Numbered from the stretch's first letter, positions 34,081 through 44,859 are shown. The stretch is 64,000 nucleotides of DNA from Hippasteria phrygiana (GCA_037893225.1 JAZGUH010000327.1:2232001-2296000); one strand, 5' to 3'. Program-made: numbers and translations. Notes: generated from the letters alone by a model not told the origin.

Positions 34081-35017
34081 ATGACTGCATACATTATAAT
34101 CCAAGGGAAAGGCTCCACTGTTCATAAATTCCCCCTAGACGAAGATGGCGGCCTCCTCAGTTTGGCTGTGCTCCAGTCTCAATATCCGTTAGCTACTGGA
34201 CTGCTTTACCCAGACGGCGACAGCAAAGTAGTGGTCCCAGCCCAGAAGGAAATTATAAAGCCGCCCAAAGGAGGATGGGGAGAACACAGCTACTCTGTTC
34301 TTCTTCCAGATCAAGCTGGCCCCCAGGTGAAGGACTCTACCATTCTCGACATCCAGTCGCAATTGATGAAGCTGCTTTTGAAGCCACAGTCTCAACTCGT
34401 CATGACCCCTGAGAGAAAAATCCCAATATTTGAAGGGAAGGTTGGAGAGGTCCGTGAGTTCATCACCAGCATGGAGAATGCCTTCAAACGCTACTCCATT
34501 CCTGAAGATCAGAGAGGTGCGTTCCTCCTTGATTATCTACGCGGCGGCCCAAAAGCTGAGGTAAAAGCCCTCCTGGCAGAGAAGAAGACCGTCGACGAGA
34601 TAATGACATTCCTACGCGAGTCCTACAGTGACAAGTTACCTGTTGGTGAACTGCAGCGGCTGTTTCTTGAGCGGAGACAGAAGATTGGGGAGGCGATCCG
34701 AGACTATGCAGTCGACATCGAGAAGCGCTTCTTGAGACTGACACGGAGGGACCCAAACCTCTACTCAAAGCCAGACTCGACCCTTGCAGAACAGTTTATA
34801 GAGGGCATCGAAGACCTCTACCTCCGCAACTCGTGCCGTGATCAATAATTATGAACAAGGCACCATGGATAATTTCAGAGAGCTACGGGAGTATGTGATC
34901 AAGCGCCAGGGACGAGAGGAGGCCCGGAACAAGGCGAGTAGTGCATTCAACGCTGCAGTGCTACTTCCCGGAGGCCCTCACCCACCTACATCCCCTGACT
35001 AAAGGGCATGTGCTGAG
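34081..35017 (+). pseudogene. Gypsy gag (broken)
   Basis: The frame from ATG 34081 runs 255 codons and shows a retrotransposon Gag core (IPIFEGKVGEVREFITSMEN, then a helical region with DYLRGGPKAEV and FLERRQKIGEAIRDYA). At about 34830 the frame shifts. The following text stays readable in the next frame until an in-frame TAA at 35000-35002, after which the nucleocapsid part begins. Gag forms the particle. The start is chosen as the first ATG before the conserved core. Two lesions make it inactive. Confidence 0.88.
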
Positions 35018-37330
35018 ATGATGTCGGCATTTAGGGAGATGGCCAACCAGGTGGTGGCGACAGTTCGGCAGATTGCCCAACCTCTCTCAGGCCGTGCTCC
35101 TGTCCCACAATCGAGCCACACTCCGTATGGAAGGGGTAGGCCCCGTGGTTGCTTTCGTTGTGGTGAGCTGGGGCACATCGCTCGCCATTGCAGGCATGGT
35201 TCCGCCCCCCAGTGGCCAAGGCGTGACCAACAGTACTATCAGTATCAGGAGGGCCAGAGTGCAAACTTCTATCAACCACAGCAGACCCAGTTGGGCACTC
35301 CCCCAGGCCGACAGTTCAACATGGGATCATCGAATCAACGGCTGGGCCAGGAGGCACAGCAGCAGTTCCGAGGTACAGATGTATCCCTCGACGCCACTAC
35401 CCACCAGAGTGGTACCCAGAACCCACTCCACTTCGCAAAGACACCAGGATCCCGTGAGCAGGGAGAGACGAATCAGACAACCACTTCAAGCCAGGGAAAC
35501 TCCCCCCCCCCCCCCTCTTCTGTAGTGAGCCATACAGCAGAGGTTGGAGTAGATGGCTCGGCAGGAGTGCTAGAATCCAACTTTCTTTCAAAGACTGTGG
35601 GTGAATGTTATTCTGTTGGGGTTGAATTTGGAGGTGTTCCGGTTACCTGTTTGCTTGATTCGGGATCGCAAGTTACTACCGTCGGGGAGCTGTTTTTCCA
35701 CAAGTGTTTGGAGCCACAGGGTTTTGAGCTACAGAGAATCCCAACGTCATTTTCCCTGGTATCTGCGAGTGGTGCCCCCATTCCCTACACCGGCTGTTTT
35801 GAGACAGATGACGTATCTGCGCTGGGGCACATTGTCAGGTCGAGGGTAGTGTTGGTGATCAAGGAGCAGTGCTCGGCCCTAAAGAACTGGGAGGAGGCGA
35901 ATGTCAGAGGCATCCTTGGTATGAACGTGCTCCGTGAGTGTTGGGAGGCACTCATTGATGCAAAAGGGGCGAATCACATCTGTAAAATTGACTGGCCCAC
36001 ACCAGAACCAGCTTGGCAAACTGCGCTCCATATCGTCGGTGAAAAACTCTCCTTTGGTGGAAACACATGCGAAGTGGGAAAGGCACGTCTGGGAGACAAA
36101 CAAAGCATTGTCATCTCCGCCCGTCAGGCAGTCATACTAGAAGGAAAGGGACAGTGTGGTCCAGCTGGAGGCCCCTATGATGCAGTTTTGGAGCCGGCTG
36201 GAGACAGTGGCATCCCGTCAGGTGTTGTAGTTCCACCATGTATGGTGAGAGTGGAAGATGGACGGTTCCCTATTGCACTCTTCAATGAGACCGACACAGA
36301 GCTGGTGATCCCTACTTCTGCTGAACTTGGCACGCTGTACCTGGGTACAGCCCGTCGTCCAGAAGACATGGAACCCTGTGATCCACCAAGTTGTCCTTTA
36401 CCAGATACCCCCGCTGATGGGACTGACTTCTTGGCAAAGGTTGCTTCAGTTGGAGTTGATGAAGAGCTTTATCCTGTCCCCATCCCGGTCGATGTTGACT
36501 CAGCTCTGCTGAATGCTGAACGGCATAACAAGCTTTGCGCACTACTAAAGAAGCATGAGACTGCTTTCTCATCAGACAGTCAGGAGTTTGGTTTCACAAG
36601 CACTATAACTCATCACATTGATACAGGCTCTTCACACCCAGTCCGTCAACGCCATAGGCCCCTTCCACCGTCCCAGTACCAGGTTGTACGTGATCACATA
36701 AATGGTCTACTCGAGAAATGAATTGTTCGAGAAAGTAAGAGTCCATGGGCCTCCCCTGTGGTGGTTGTGCAGAAAAAGGACTCATCCATCCGCTTGTGTG
36801 TAGATTATCGTCTTCTCAACCGACTCACCCACCGGGACTCATTTCCACTTCCACGGATTCAGGAGTCTCTGCAAGCCCTTGGCGGAGCCAAGTATTTTAG
36901 TGTCCTAGATCTAACCAGTAGCTACTATCAGGTTGCTGTTAGTGCCGAGGACATTGAGAAAACAGCCTTTGCCGTCCCTTTTGGACTCTACGAGTACACC
37001 CGCCTCCCATTTGGACTGTCAAACGCCCCTGCAACCTTCCAACGACTGATGCAGCGCTGCCTGGGAGATAGGTGTTTCGAGAGCGTACTCATCTACTTGG
37101 ACGACATTATCGTCTACTCTGCAGATTTCGACACACACCTATCACACCTCGATGCAGTTTTTGCCAGACTTCGAGATCATGGACTGAAGCTGAAGCCAGC
37201 AAAGTGCCATCTCCTTCAAAAAGAGGTTAGCTACTTGGGACACCGGGTGTCTAGTGAAGGAGTAGCAGTTGATCCAGAAAAGATCAGAGTGGTAGAGAAT
37301 GGCCAGCACCGACGACTGTTCGAGAAATGA
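35018..37330 (+). pseudogene. Gypsy nucleocapsid, protease and reverse transcriptase (broken)
   Basis: A CCHC knuckle (CFRCGELGHIARHC, 35150-35191) is followed by a Gln-rich linker and a C run encoding prolines near 35505. The retropepsin motif LLDSGSQ is at 35648-35668. The frame stops at TGA 36719-36721, then continues in the same frame into the reverse transcriptase: LCVDYRLLN, VLDLTSSYYQV and the catalytic YLDD at 37094-37105. A one-base loss near 37300 then shifts the frame to the RNase H region. Family role: Gag-Pol maturation and cDNA synthesis. It cannot be made intact here. Confidence 0.92.
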
Positions 37331-38103
37331 GAGCATTCCTGGGCTTCACTGGATTTTTCCGGCGGTTCATTCGGGGGTACGCAACCATTGCCTGGCCTCT
37401 ATTTAGACATCTGCAATGTAAACCTGGCACAAAACAAAAGGGAAGTAGGCCACCTGGAATGAAGATTACGTCTGCGTTCGGGACTCTAATTGATTGCCTG
37501 ACGAAGGCTCCAGTGTTGTCTTATGCTAACTTCTCCAAACCCTTCCGTGTGGAAACTGATGCCAGTGGCACGGGCCTGGGAGCAGTTTTGTTCCAGACAG
37601 ATGATGAGGGCAATCACCATGCCATTGCTTACGCTTCCCGCACACTGAGAGTAGCTGAGAAATCAGGGCGTTACAGCGCATTCAAATTGGAGCTGTTAGC
37701 AATTAAATGGGCAGTGACAGAAGTTTTCAAGAACTATCTCCTGGGCCATAAGTGTAGCATAGTGACAGATCACCATCCCTTGAAATACCTTGATACCGCC
37801 AACTTGGGTTGCACAGAGATGAAGTGGGTTCAACAGTTGAGTTCATTTGAGTATGAGCTCGTATATCGGCCAGGCAGATGCAACCAAACCGCAGATGTTC
37901 TGTCCAGAAGAGGCCAACAAGAAGACGCTGGTGAAGTTGACCAAGTTGAACACCCAACGAGCCCTGTCGTAACCTCAAGCTCCATTCAAGCATGTGTACA
38001 GAGCTACTCACCAGGCACACAACTACCCCCTGCCTTTTGTCATCACATTGAGGCTTGTCGTATATGAGGGTCCAGTCGCCTGCCTGGATACACACTTCGT
38101 CAA
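37327..38103 (+). pseudogene. Gypsy RNase H region (broken)
   Basis: The frame 37327-38067 encodes the end of the reverse transcriptase thumb/connection (FLGFTGFFRRFIRGYA) and an RNase H domain with ETDASGTGLGAVL, the Glu-bearing KLELLAIKWAV block, TDHHPLKYL and a DVLSRR end. An in-frame TGA at 38065-38067 separates it from integrase; the frame is the same on both sides. RNase H removes the RNA strand during reverse transcription. Confidence 0.9.
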
Positions 38104-39675
38104 GTGGCAGAGAAACAGCAAGCGGACCCCACTCTGGGGAAGGTCATTGAATTTGTGAAGAGGAAGCAACAACCATCACGCCGAGAGCGGGTCAGCTGCC
38201 CTCATGACGTTCTACGGCTCATTCGGGATTGGGAGAGACTCTCTCTTCAGGATGGATGTCTGTATCGTAAAGTTACATCACCATCTGACCAGCAAACATA
38301 CTACCAGCTGCTACTCCCATCGCTCCTTCGTGATGAAGACTTGACAAGATTCCATGATGAGGTTGGACACTTTGGCCCGAAGCGCACTTTCAGGTTCATC
38401 TGGCCGAGATTTTACTGGCAAGGCATGCAAGATTTTGTCAAACAGTGGTGTACCAAATGCAAGAGATGTGCCGTCAGTAAACCTCCTATGAGACGCACCA
38501 AGCCCCCCTTCGGTATGATATCTGCAACAGCTCCAATGGAAGTGGTCGCTATGGATTTTACCCTCCTCGAGGCATCCAGTGATGGGTATGAAAATTTTCT
38601 CATTGTTACAGATGTATTTACGAAGTATGCATGGGCCATCCCTACCAAGAACCAAAGAGCATCGACGGTGGCCAAAGCTCTTGTCAAGCATGTGTTTATC
38701 CCCTACGGCTGTCCACTGCGACTGCACTCCGACAATGGCCGCAATTTCGAGTCCCATATTGTGGCAGAGTTGTGCGAATTCTATGGAGTCAAACGAAGCC
38801 ACACCACACCATATCACCCGGCAGGCAACGGTCAATGCGAGCGGTTTAACAGCACCCTCCACAACATGCCCGCCTCCCTACCTCCAAAGAAGAAGGATAG
38901 GTGGACGGAATACCTGCAGGCACTTGTCTTCGCTTACAACAGCTCAGAGCACTCAACTACCGGGGTTGATCCCTTCTTCCTCATGTTTGGGAGGAATGCT
39001 CGCTTCCCTCATAGTCCAGACTTAGGCGGGGAAGCCACCCATTCCAAGGCCAAGGATATCGACTCGTATGTCCTGCAGCACCAGTCACGGTTGCAAGCTG
39101 CCCGTAAGGTGGCAACACAACACACAGATAAAGCGGTGGCGGCTCGAAAGGCGGCAAGAGCTGGAAAAATGTTCGAGAAGCCCCTTGGCGTTGGACAATA
39201 TGTCCTCATTCGCTGTCGATCCCACAAGGGCCGTTCAAAGATCCAGGACTACTGGGATGAAGAGCCATTCATGATTGTTAAGCAGCCATTTGAGGGAAAA
39301 CTGGTATATGTGGTTCGCAACCGTCAAAATCAGGAAAAGGTTCTCCATCGCAGTGAACTAAAACTCTGCCCATGGCTACCCAACAACGCCCTATCTCCTT
39401 CAAGTGTGAGTGATACAGCATTTTCTTCGTCTGACGAAGATTCCTCTCCATTCCCTGGAGGATTTGTTCTCCATCCTGTTACCGTTCTTGATCCAACCAC
39501 AGGCGTGGTACCGGAGGCCACTCTTTCCCCTAGCCCAGACGACCGCCGCTCCCACATCACTGATGCTAAGTCAGATGTCAACGCTGGATCGGGAGCAGGA
39601 GAAGAGACTACACCGTCGCACCGCTACCCTGTGCGGTCCACCCGTGGCAAGCCACCAGACAGGCTAACCGTATAA
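38104..39675 (+). CDS. Gypsy integrase region, long open frame (part of broken pol)
   Basis: A 523-codon frame with the HHCC zinc site (HDEVGHFG, then CTKCKRC), the DDE core (VVAMDFTLLE, LHSDNGRNFES and the Glu of GQCERFNSTL), and a C-terminal domain (YWDEEPFMIVKQPFEGKLVYVV). A Ser/Pro-rich tail ends at TAA 39673-39675. All three catalytic residues are present. The start Met is only the first in this frame after a stop; in the element it would be part of Gag-Pol. No chromodomain is apparent. By family it inserts the cDNA into the genome. As it has no promoter of its own, expression alone is unlikely. Confidence 0.88.
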   Translation: MAEKQQADPTLGKVIEFVKRKQQPSRRERVSCPHDVLRLIRDWERLSLQDGCLYRKVTSPSDQQTYYQLLLPSLLRDEDLTRFHDEVGHFGPKRTFRFIWPRFYWQGMQDFVKQWCTKCKRCAVSKPPMRRTKPPFGMISATAPMEVVAMDFTLLEASSDGYENFLIVTDVFTKYAWAIPTKNQRASTVAKALVKHVFIPYGCPLRLHSDNGRNFESHIVAELCEFYGVKRSHTTPYHPAGNGQCERFNSTLHNMPASLPPKKKDRWTEYLQALVFAYNSSEHSTTGVDPFFLMFGRNARFPHSPDLGGEATHSKAKDIDSYVLQHQSRLQAARKVATQHTDKAVAARKAARAGKMFEKPLGVGQYVLIRCRSHKGRSKIQDYWDEEPFMIVKQPFEGKLVYVVRNRQNQEKVLHRSELKLCPWLPNNALSPSSVSDTAFSSSDEDSSPFPGGFVLHPVTVLDPTTGVVPEATLSPSPDDRRSHITDAKSDVNAGSGAGEETTPSHRYPVRSTRGKPPDRLTV

Positions 39676-40034
39676 ACCAAGTGCGATATTAACTCTGGTC
39701 GCTTGCCCTGGACACTAATTTTGCGGGTTGCTCAGATCTAGTTTTGCCAGTGTATGTAGTTACTGTTCGTAAATCCTCATATTTCGTGAGGCGTGAATTG
39801 TCTGAATTAGCTCCCTTATACACAGGGGTGAGCAATTATTTTGGCTGATTCGAGGTAGATTCCTCAGGTGACCGGCTATACATGTACTTGATTTCGCATC
39901 TTTATTCTGACTTCTAGCTCAGGTTGATCCATTGTGCGTTTGAGAATGTTGTTTAACCTTTCATTTCTTGGCAACGCACACCGTACGTATATCCCCGAGT
40001 CATCAAGGGACGATGACACCAAGGCGGGGAAGGT
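39676..40034 (+). other. Gypsy 3' untranslated region with polypurine tract
   Basis: No reading frame is visible. The purine-rich AAGGCGGGGAAGG at 40021-40033 directly before the 3' LTR is the likely plus-strand primer. Confidence 0.7.
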
Positions 40035-41091
40035 TGTGAGGATGTGTTCCTAATGTTTAGGTGTTCTCAATGTTTTAGCGGCATAAACCGCTCTGATTTT
40101 CTATTGTATAAGATGTGTTATCTCTCTCCGCCGGACGGCGAACGGTGGCGCCCTTTGTCTTATGCATGTACATGTAAAAGTTTGATGACCCCAGGCGCCT
40201 TACTGCCTGCACAATCTTTCACAGCCTGCACAATCTTTCACAGGTGAGAACGTCAATTTTTGATTGAATATTTCAACCTAGATTCTCGAGAGGATGCACT
40301 AATGATATATATCTATTATTATTTTCAGTTTATCCGCTTATGTCTAAAGCTCAAGCATATTGTTCATTTTATGTAAAACTTGGTATTTAAAGTGTGATTT
40401 TAGAGTTTGGAAACTTGTCAAGTGTCAAAAGTTTAGCCGTGACAGTTGCTGTGCGCAACGCACGTGTGGTGCGTTTTATGCTAGAGCACATGTACGTTAC
40501 GTGATTTAGTGGAGGCAGTCAGTTGCGCGTAGAATATTTAATTACATTGTATTACATTGTCGGTTGTGGCATGTTGCATGGATTTCGCTAGTGGCGCTGG
40601 ACTTTGGGGGAATGGGTGTGTATTTTCTGTGTATGAATGAGTGGTGCTGGGCCCAGCTATGTGTGTTTGTGTCCCATATCCCTTTTGCCTAGCGTTTCTG
40701 TGACATCGGTGCAGCCTACACAATCTGGTTTAATTAATGATTTTGGATTCTCTTTTGAATACTGCTGGTTGTAATTGATAGATTGAATTTATTCAGAGGA
40801 ATGTTGTTTGCAAAAAAGAGACAAGTTGAGACAAATTAAGGCCCAGAGAATTAGAAACGGCTTTTCTAATAGTCACTTTTAGTTTATTAATATTCTTTTA
40901 AATGCCAGACACATTTACATAACAATCTGTCTAAATAATAATGTTCTGTATACTTACTGCCTGCACAATCTTTCACAGCTTGCGCAGGTTCGTACAGGTG
41001 AACGACAATAAAACCAACCCCGGCTGGAGAGAGACCTCAGAAAGAACCTGCAGTGCCTATCCAATCCCTCTCGCCCTCGGCCCCCCTTACA
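40035..41091 (+). repeat. Gypsy 3' LTR
   Basis: Begins TGTGAGGATG and ends TTACA, 1,057 bp, followed by the GGTA target duplication at 41092-41095. It carries a tandem pair of CCTGCACAATCTTTCACAG at 40206-40243. It retains the uninterrupted site for the element that split the 5' LTR. Confidence 0.95.
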
Positions 41092-41668
41092 GGTAGATAT
41101 GAATTACTCGGTAGATATGAATTACTCTTGCTAAATATATACAATGACAATCAACTGGGACTCCTCTTGTCCATTTTTTTAGAAACAAAATTCTATGAAA
41201 ATTTATTTTCTTCCAGCAGTCAGATAAATGGGTTAACCACCCGCAGGGAAACCCCCTGGCCATTTGTTTTATAAATTTCGTAAATGAATGCAACTTTAAG
41301 TACAGTACTGTACAGTAGGATCTTTGAAAACCTAGTCTCAGATGCCAGGAATTGCCTAGATTGCACCAGAGAGCATCTACAATCCGAAAATTTGGGGCAA
41401 GGACTCACTGCCGCCTACTTTCATCCATCTGCCTGCTACTCTAAAAAACTTTGGAACCCCCATTTTCATACTTAAAAAATCGCAGGAAAAAAATAATATT
41501 GTGAAAATGCAGTTATAAAGGCATAATCAAAACTTAAAAGGAATATCTGATTGGCAAAGAATGATCCTTCTTAAAGCAACATCAAACTGAAATACTGTAA
41601 AAGCACCTGTAGAATAGAAATGATTAATTTTACTTCAGTATCTTCTTTACATTTTTATACAATTTCAG
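41092..41668 (+). other. FADS6 upstream or intron DNA
   Basis: No gene is visible. It has an 18-bp tandem pair of GGTAGATATGAATTACTC at 41092-41127. A good splice acceptor, ending TACAATTTCAG at 41668, lies 30 bp before the FADS6 start, so at least part of this may be a 5'-UTR intron. Confidence 0.55.
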
Positions 41669-41698
41669 ATCATATTGCCGAAATAAACATTCAGCATT

Positions 41699-42766
41699 AT
41701 GGAACGGAAGCCGACGAAAAATACAAATGGAATTTCCCTGTCAGATAAGCAAGATAAGCAAAACCGCACCAATCTGAATAGAGCCAGCATGAGTGAGCTC
41801 GCCAATGCTGTCCAGGCCATTCAGTGTAAGGCATCCTGGTGGGAGTTGTACGGTGTTGACTGGTGCATCATTGTGTCAGGGTTTGCTCTGGTGCCCCCAG
41901 CATTGGTGCTTCTCGGCTACCCAACCTGGCCTCCTTTTGTTGCTGGTATAGTGCGGTTTGGGCTTTTCTACGCCATGGTCAAGACCAAGATGGCCCACCT
42001 TTCCATCCACTCGGCCCTCTGTCACTCCAAGCCCGCCGCCCGATTCTGGCAACTCTTCTTTGTCGAGTTCTTAGGCTCGTTTTCCATTGAGTACTCATCG
42101 GGTTCTCATGTCAAGATCCACCATCCCCACACCAATATCATCGGGCTTGGTGACTCCAGCACCTGGCGGGCACCGTTCTTACCCAGCATGATCTACATGT
42201 TTGTGGCTCCTCTTTTTCTGCCCGTCTTCTATCCAGTGTTGGCCGTGGGCCTTCTCCTTCAGGAGAAGAAAGTCAACAAGGCCTTGCAGTGTGCCGTGGT
42301 GGTCACCCTGGGTCTGATTGCCAACATCTCGCTCCTGGTGTACGTGTCGGGTCTATCACTGAAGTCAGCAGTGCTTACTCTCTTTGCATCCCGCTCCCTC
42401 ATGGAGATCCCTTACATCCATGTCAACATCTTTCAGCACATTGGCCTTCCCATGTATGCTCCCGAGAACCGCCCGCCCCGCCTCTACATGATGTCCTCGG
42501 GTGTCCTCAACCTATCCCACAATCCCTTGTTGGACTGGAATTTCGGACACTCGCTCATCGGTTGCCATGTAGAGCACCATCTCTTTCCAAAGCTATCCGA
42601 CAACATGTGCCTGAAAATTAAGCCAATCGTTAAGCAGTATCTCCAAGCTCATAAGTTGCCATACCATGAGAGAAGCTACTTCAATCGGCTGAACCTGTTT
42701 GTCAAAGAGTACCAAGATCTGATGGTTAATGCTCCACCCATCACAGAGTTCATTGGAATACAGTAG
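41699..42766 (+). CDS. FADS6: Fatty acid desaturase 6-like membrane desaturase
   Basis: The 355-residue frame carries the three histidine boxes of membrane fatty acid desaturases: HLSIH (100-104), HVKIHH (137-142) and HVEHH (290-294). These bind the di-iron centre. It also has the FADS6-typical blocks IGLGDSSTWRAP, HVNIFQHIGLPM, LLDWNFGHSLIGCH and APPITEFIGIQ. Hydrophobic segments near 53-73, 78-95, 162-187 and 198-218 suit an ER membrane protein. No cytochrome b5 domain is present, as expected for FADS6. The substrate of FADS6 is not established. The start has A at -3 and G at +4. The coding part lacks introns, whereas the human gene has several; a 5'-UTR intron or an old retrocopy could explain this. 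It seems intact. Confidence 0.95.
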   Translation: MERKPTKNTNGISLSDKQDKQNRTNLNRASMSELANAVQAIQCKASWWELYGVDWCIIVSGFALVPPALVLLGYPTWPPFVAGIVRFGLFYAMVKTKMAHLSIHSALCHSKPAARFWQLFFVEFLGSFSIEYSSGSHVKIHHPHTNIIGLGDSSTWRAPFLPSMIYMFVAPLFLPVFYPVLAVGLLLQEKKVNKALQCAVVVTLGLIANISLLVYVSGLSLKSAVLTLFASRSLMEIPYIHVNIFQHIGLPMYAPENRPPRLYMMSSGVLNLSHNPLLDWNFGHSLIGCHVEHHLFPKLSDNMCLKIKPIVKQYLQAHKLPYHERSYFNRLNLFVKEYQDLMVNAPPITEFIGIQ

Positions 42767-42783
42767 ATTAATAAATTCCAAGC

Positions 42784-42789
42784 AATAAA
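42784..42789 (+). promoter_or_regulatory. Polyadenylation signal AATAAA
   Basis: A canonical AATAAA lies 18 bp after the FADS6 stop codon. Such a short 3' UTR is possible but not proven; further signals could act downstream. Confidence 0.5.
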
Positions 42790-43023
42790 TACTAACCAAA
42801 TACTTGAACAAATTTCCAAAACCTAAAATTGCAACACTAAAATGTATGTCAAAGGTTGTCCTTCAGTTATTTTTCAAAAGCAGCAGGACAGATGAGACCA
42901 AAAAAATGGAAATAGGCTTAAAATTAACCAGAAGCAGCTCAGCTTACAAAATGCAATGCTTTGATTTTCATGATACTTGGTAATATTTGTGACAGCCCAC
43001 TTCAAAACCTACATGTACATTTA
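42790..43023. other. FADS6 downstream DNA, no feature seen
   Basis: AT-rich, non-coding; possible extended 3' UTR. Confidence 0.4.
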
Positions 43024-43485
43024 TTATTGATTGCTGAATGATGTTTGCGGCATTTTTTTTTTTTATGTAGATTGCATATTGTAAAATATAACAGCCAATT
43101 ATTTCTGCCATGAAATAGAAAAGTAACTTTTGAGAGCTATTTTTATCAAGTCCCCCTAGCCCGCTGGTGCTATTTTTCTAAAAGTTGTCGCTGCGGGCAG
43201 CAAATAATTCTGACGTCACTAGGACGAACTCCCCTTTTGTGTCTAGCACTAGGAACAAAAGAGGAGTTCGTCCTATGACGTCAGAATTGTTTGCTGCAAA
43301 GAGGGACAACTTTTAGACAAATGGCACCAGTGGGCTATGCTGCGCTAGAGGGGACTTGATAAAAATAGCTCTCAAAAGTCACTTTTTTGTTATTTCATGG
43401 CAGAAATAATTGCCTGTTTTATTATACAATACGCAATCTACATAAAACTAAAAAAATCACGTAGACTTCTCTCAGCAATCAACAT
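43024..43485. mobile_element. Foldback MITE downstream of FADS6
   Basis: Two arms of about 200 bp are inverted copies of each other and almost touch at 43232-43262. Matching words include AGAGCTATTTTTATCAAGTC and GGACGAACTCC with TCTGACGTCA. It would fold into one long hairpin. It is non-coding and the class is unknown. Confidence 0.88.
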
Positions 43486-43580
43486 CATCTTGAACGAATG
43501 GCATTAAATTAAAAAAATATATAGGAAGTGCCTGGTTTGGACATAGGAACTTGTATTCTGAATTTTTATTCTTAAATATG

Positions 43581-43855
43581 AGTTAAAAAGTCGTATCCTC
43601 ATTGAGTGATCCCCACAATGTCGCTTCCCATGTTGTATCGTAAAATTGGGTGTGATCCCTGGCTATATACGGCATTCTGGGTTTATGACTTCTGACTAGC
43701 GCCCACCCGAACAAAGATACTGACAATTTGGGAGACCGCCAACATAGGGCAAGATAGCTCAGTTGGTAGAGCGCCGGTACGGTAACCCGGAGGTCGCAGG
43801 TTCGAATCCCGCTCCTGCCAGTTTCTTTGTTCACTTTGAAAATGTATTCAAATTT
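43581..43855 (+). repeat. tRNA-derived repeat, tandem unit 1
   Basis: It runs from AGTTAAAAAGTCGTATCCTC to the T-rich text after the tRNA-like part. It is followed at a 315-bp period by a second unit. The two agree almost fully from the 5' module to GTTTCTTTGTTCACTTTGAA, then diverge. Confidence 0.88.
43748..43820 (+). repeat. tRNA-derived sequence (threonine-like GGT), unit 1
   Basis: 73 bases with consensus A and B boxes and cloverleaf spacing. As in the 20.3-kb copy, position 33 is C, and the acceptor, anticodon and T stems each hold a mismatch. The discriminator is A and no CCA is encoded. Polymerase III boxes are intact, so it may still be transcribed. Confidence 0.72.
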
Positions 43856-43895
43856 ACCTAGTCAGTTTCCCTTGTGGATTGTTTGACGAATTATC

Positions 43896-44155
43896 AGTTA
43901 AGAAGTCGTATCCTCATTGAGTGATCCCCACAATGTCGCTTCCCATGTTGTATCGTAAAATTGGGTGTGATCCCTGGCTATATACGGCATTCTGGGTTTA
44001 TGACTTCTGACTAGCACCCACCCGAACAAAAGATACTGACAATTTGGGAGACCGCCAACATAGGGCAAGATAGCTCAGTGGGTAGAGCGCCGGTACGGTA
44101 ACCCGGAGGTCGCAGGTTCGAATCCCGCTCCTGCCAGTTTCTTTGTTCACTTTGA
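43896..44155 (+). repeat. tRNA-derived repeat, tandem unit 2
   Basis: Second unit of the tandem pair, with the same 5' module and tRNA-like part, ending GTTTCTTTGTTCACTTTGAA at about 44155. It differs from unit 1 by a few bases (CACCCACC for CGCCCACC, one added A after AACAAA). Confidence 0.88.
44064..44136 (+). repeat. tRNA-derived sequence (threonine-like GGT), unit 2
   Basis: Same as unit 1 except AGTGGG for AGTTGG in the D loop. The shared stem mismatches and C33 argue against a working tRNA. Confidence 0.72.
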
Positions 44156-44800
44156 AAAAATATATACTTGACAAAAAGCTCACTCTAAATTATGTGTAAT
44201 TGATACAAGTATTACTTATAATTTATATTTATAAGCATACAATTTCTAGTCATGCAGACATGTATGCATTTTCTCGCATTCTCAGGAACAAGGCATAAAC
44301 AACTGCTCAAACACTTTAATACATACTGTTTAAAGGCCAAGATTTCACTACCATTTCAAACCTTTGTTGGGTTGTGATTTTGCTGGGTTTTGTTGTTGTT
44401 AATGTTCTTATTTTCTTGACATAACAAGTTGCATACATATGTATTTGGGCTAGGGACCTTCATGAATTCTTAAAAATCATTTTTAATGGGGTTCTAAGGG
44501 TACAAGAACACCACACATTGCAGTAGTGCTGAATGTACCCAGCTTCACACCAAATTGTGTGATTTGCTGGTTTTTTTTATGTTTAGTACAATGGCTTTAT
44601 CTGACCTTGGTACCAGGGCATTTTCTAGATGTCAAATCCATTGTACACCAGTACAGAATCCACCACAAAGCAAAACCTAATAGGTAGATTTTGATGGATT
44701 TGGCATGGTTTAAAGGTAGTGCACGATTGGTAATTCTCCAATTTTGTTTTTACTGAATTATTACGAAATACATTACTAGACTGTAAGTTAATAGTAGTCT
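44156..44800. other. No recognised gene
   Basis: AT-rich, with no reading frame or repeat that I can name. Confidence 0.5.
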
Positions 44801-44859
44801 CAATCATCCTGTGAAATGATGGCACCAGGTGTGCTGTCGTCAAGAAAAGTGGAAATGTA

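Larger units (their letters stand above)
28966..41091 (+). mobile_element. Gypsy/Metaviridae LTR retrotransposon, full length but broken
   Basis: Two LTRs starting TGTGAGGATG and ending CCCCTTACA enclose a leader, gag and pol in the order protease, reverse transcriptase, RNase H, integrase, which is the Gypsy order. GGTA stands directly outside both ends (28962-28965 and 41092-41095), so both boundaries are firm. Without the 2,985-bp insertion in the 5' LTR the element is about 9.1 kb. No env-like frame follows integrase. Coding is disrupted by stops and shifts. The LTRs differ by few substitutions, so insertion was fairly recent. Confidence 0.95.

Noticed and set aside
38311..38862. 183-codon minus-strand frame within the Gypsy element
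   Set aside because: It is antisense to the integrase domain, whose motifs are clear on the plus strand, and has no domain of its own.
39676..40034. An env-like gene after Gypsy integrase
   Set aside because: Only 359 bp lie between integrase and the 3' LTR, with no open frame, signal peptide or membrane segment.
42289..42621. 110-codon frame inside FADS6 in another phase
   Set aside because: A shadow of the desaturase frame; the real frame holds the histidine boxes and conserved C-terminus.
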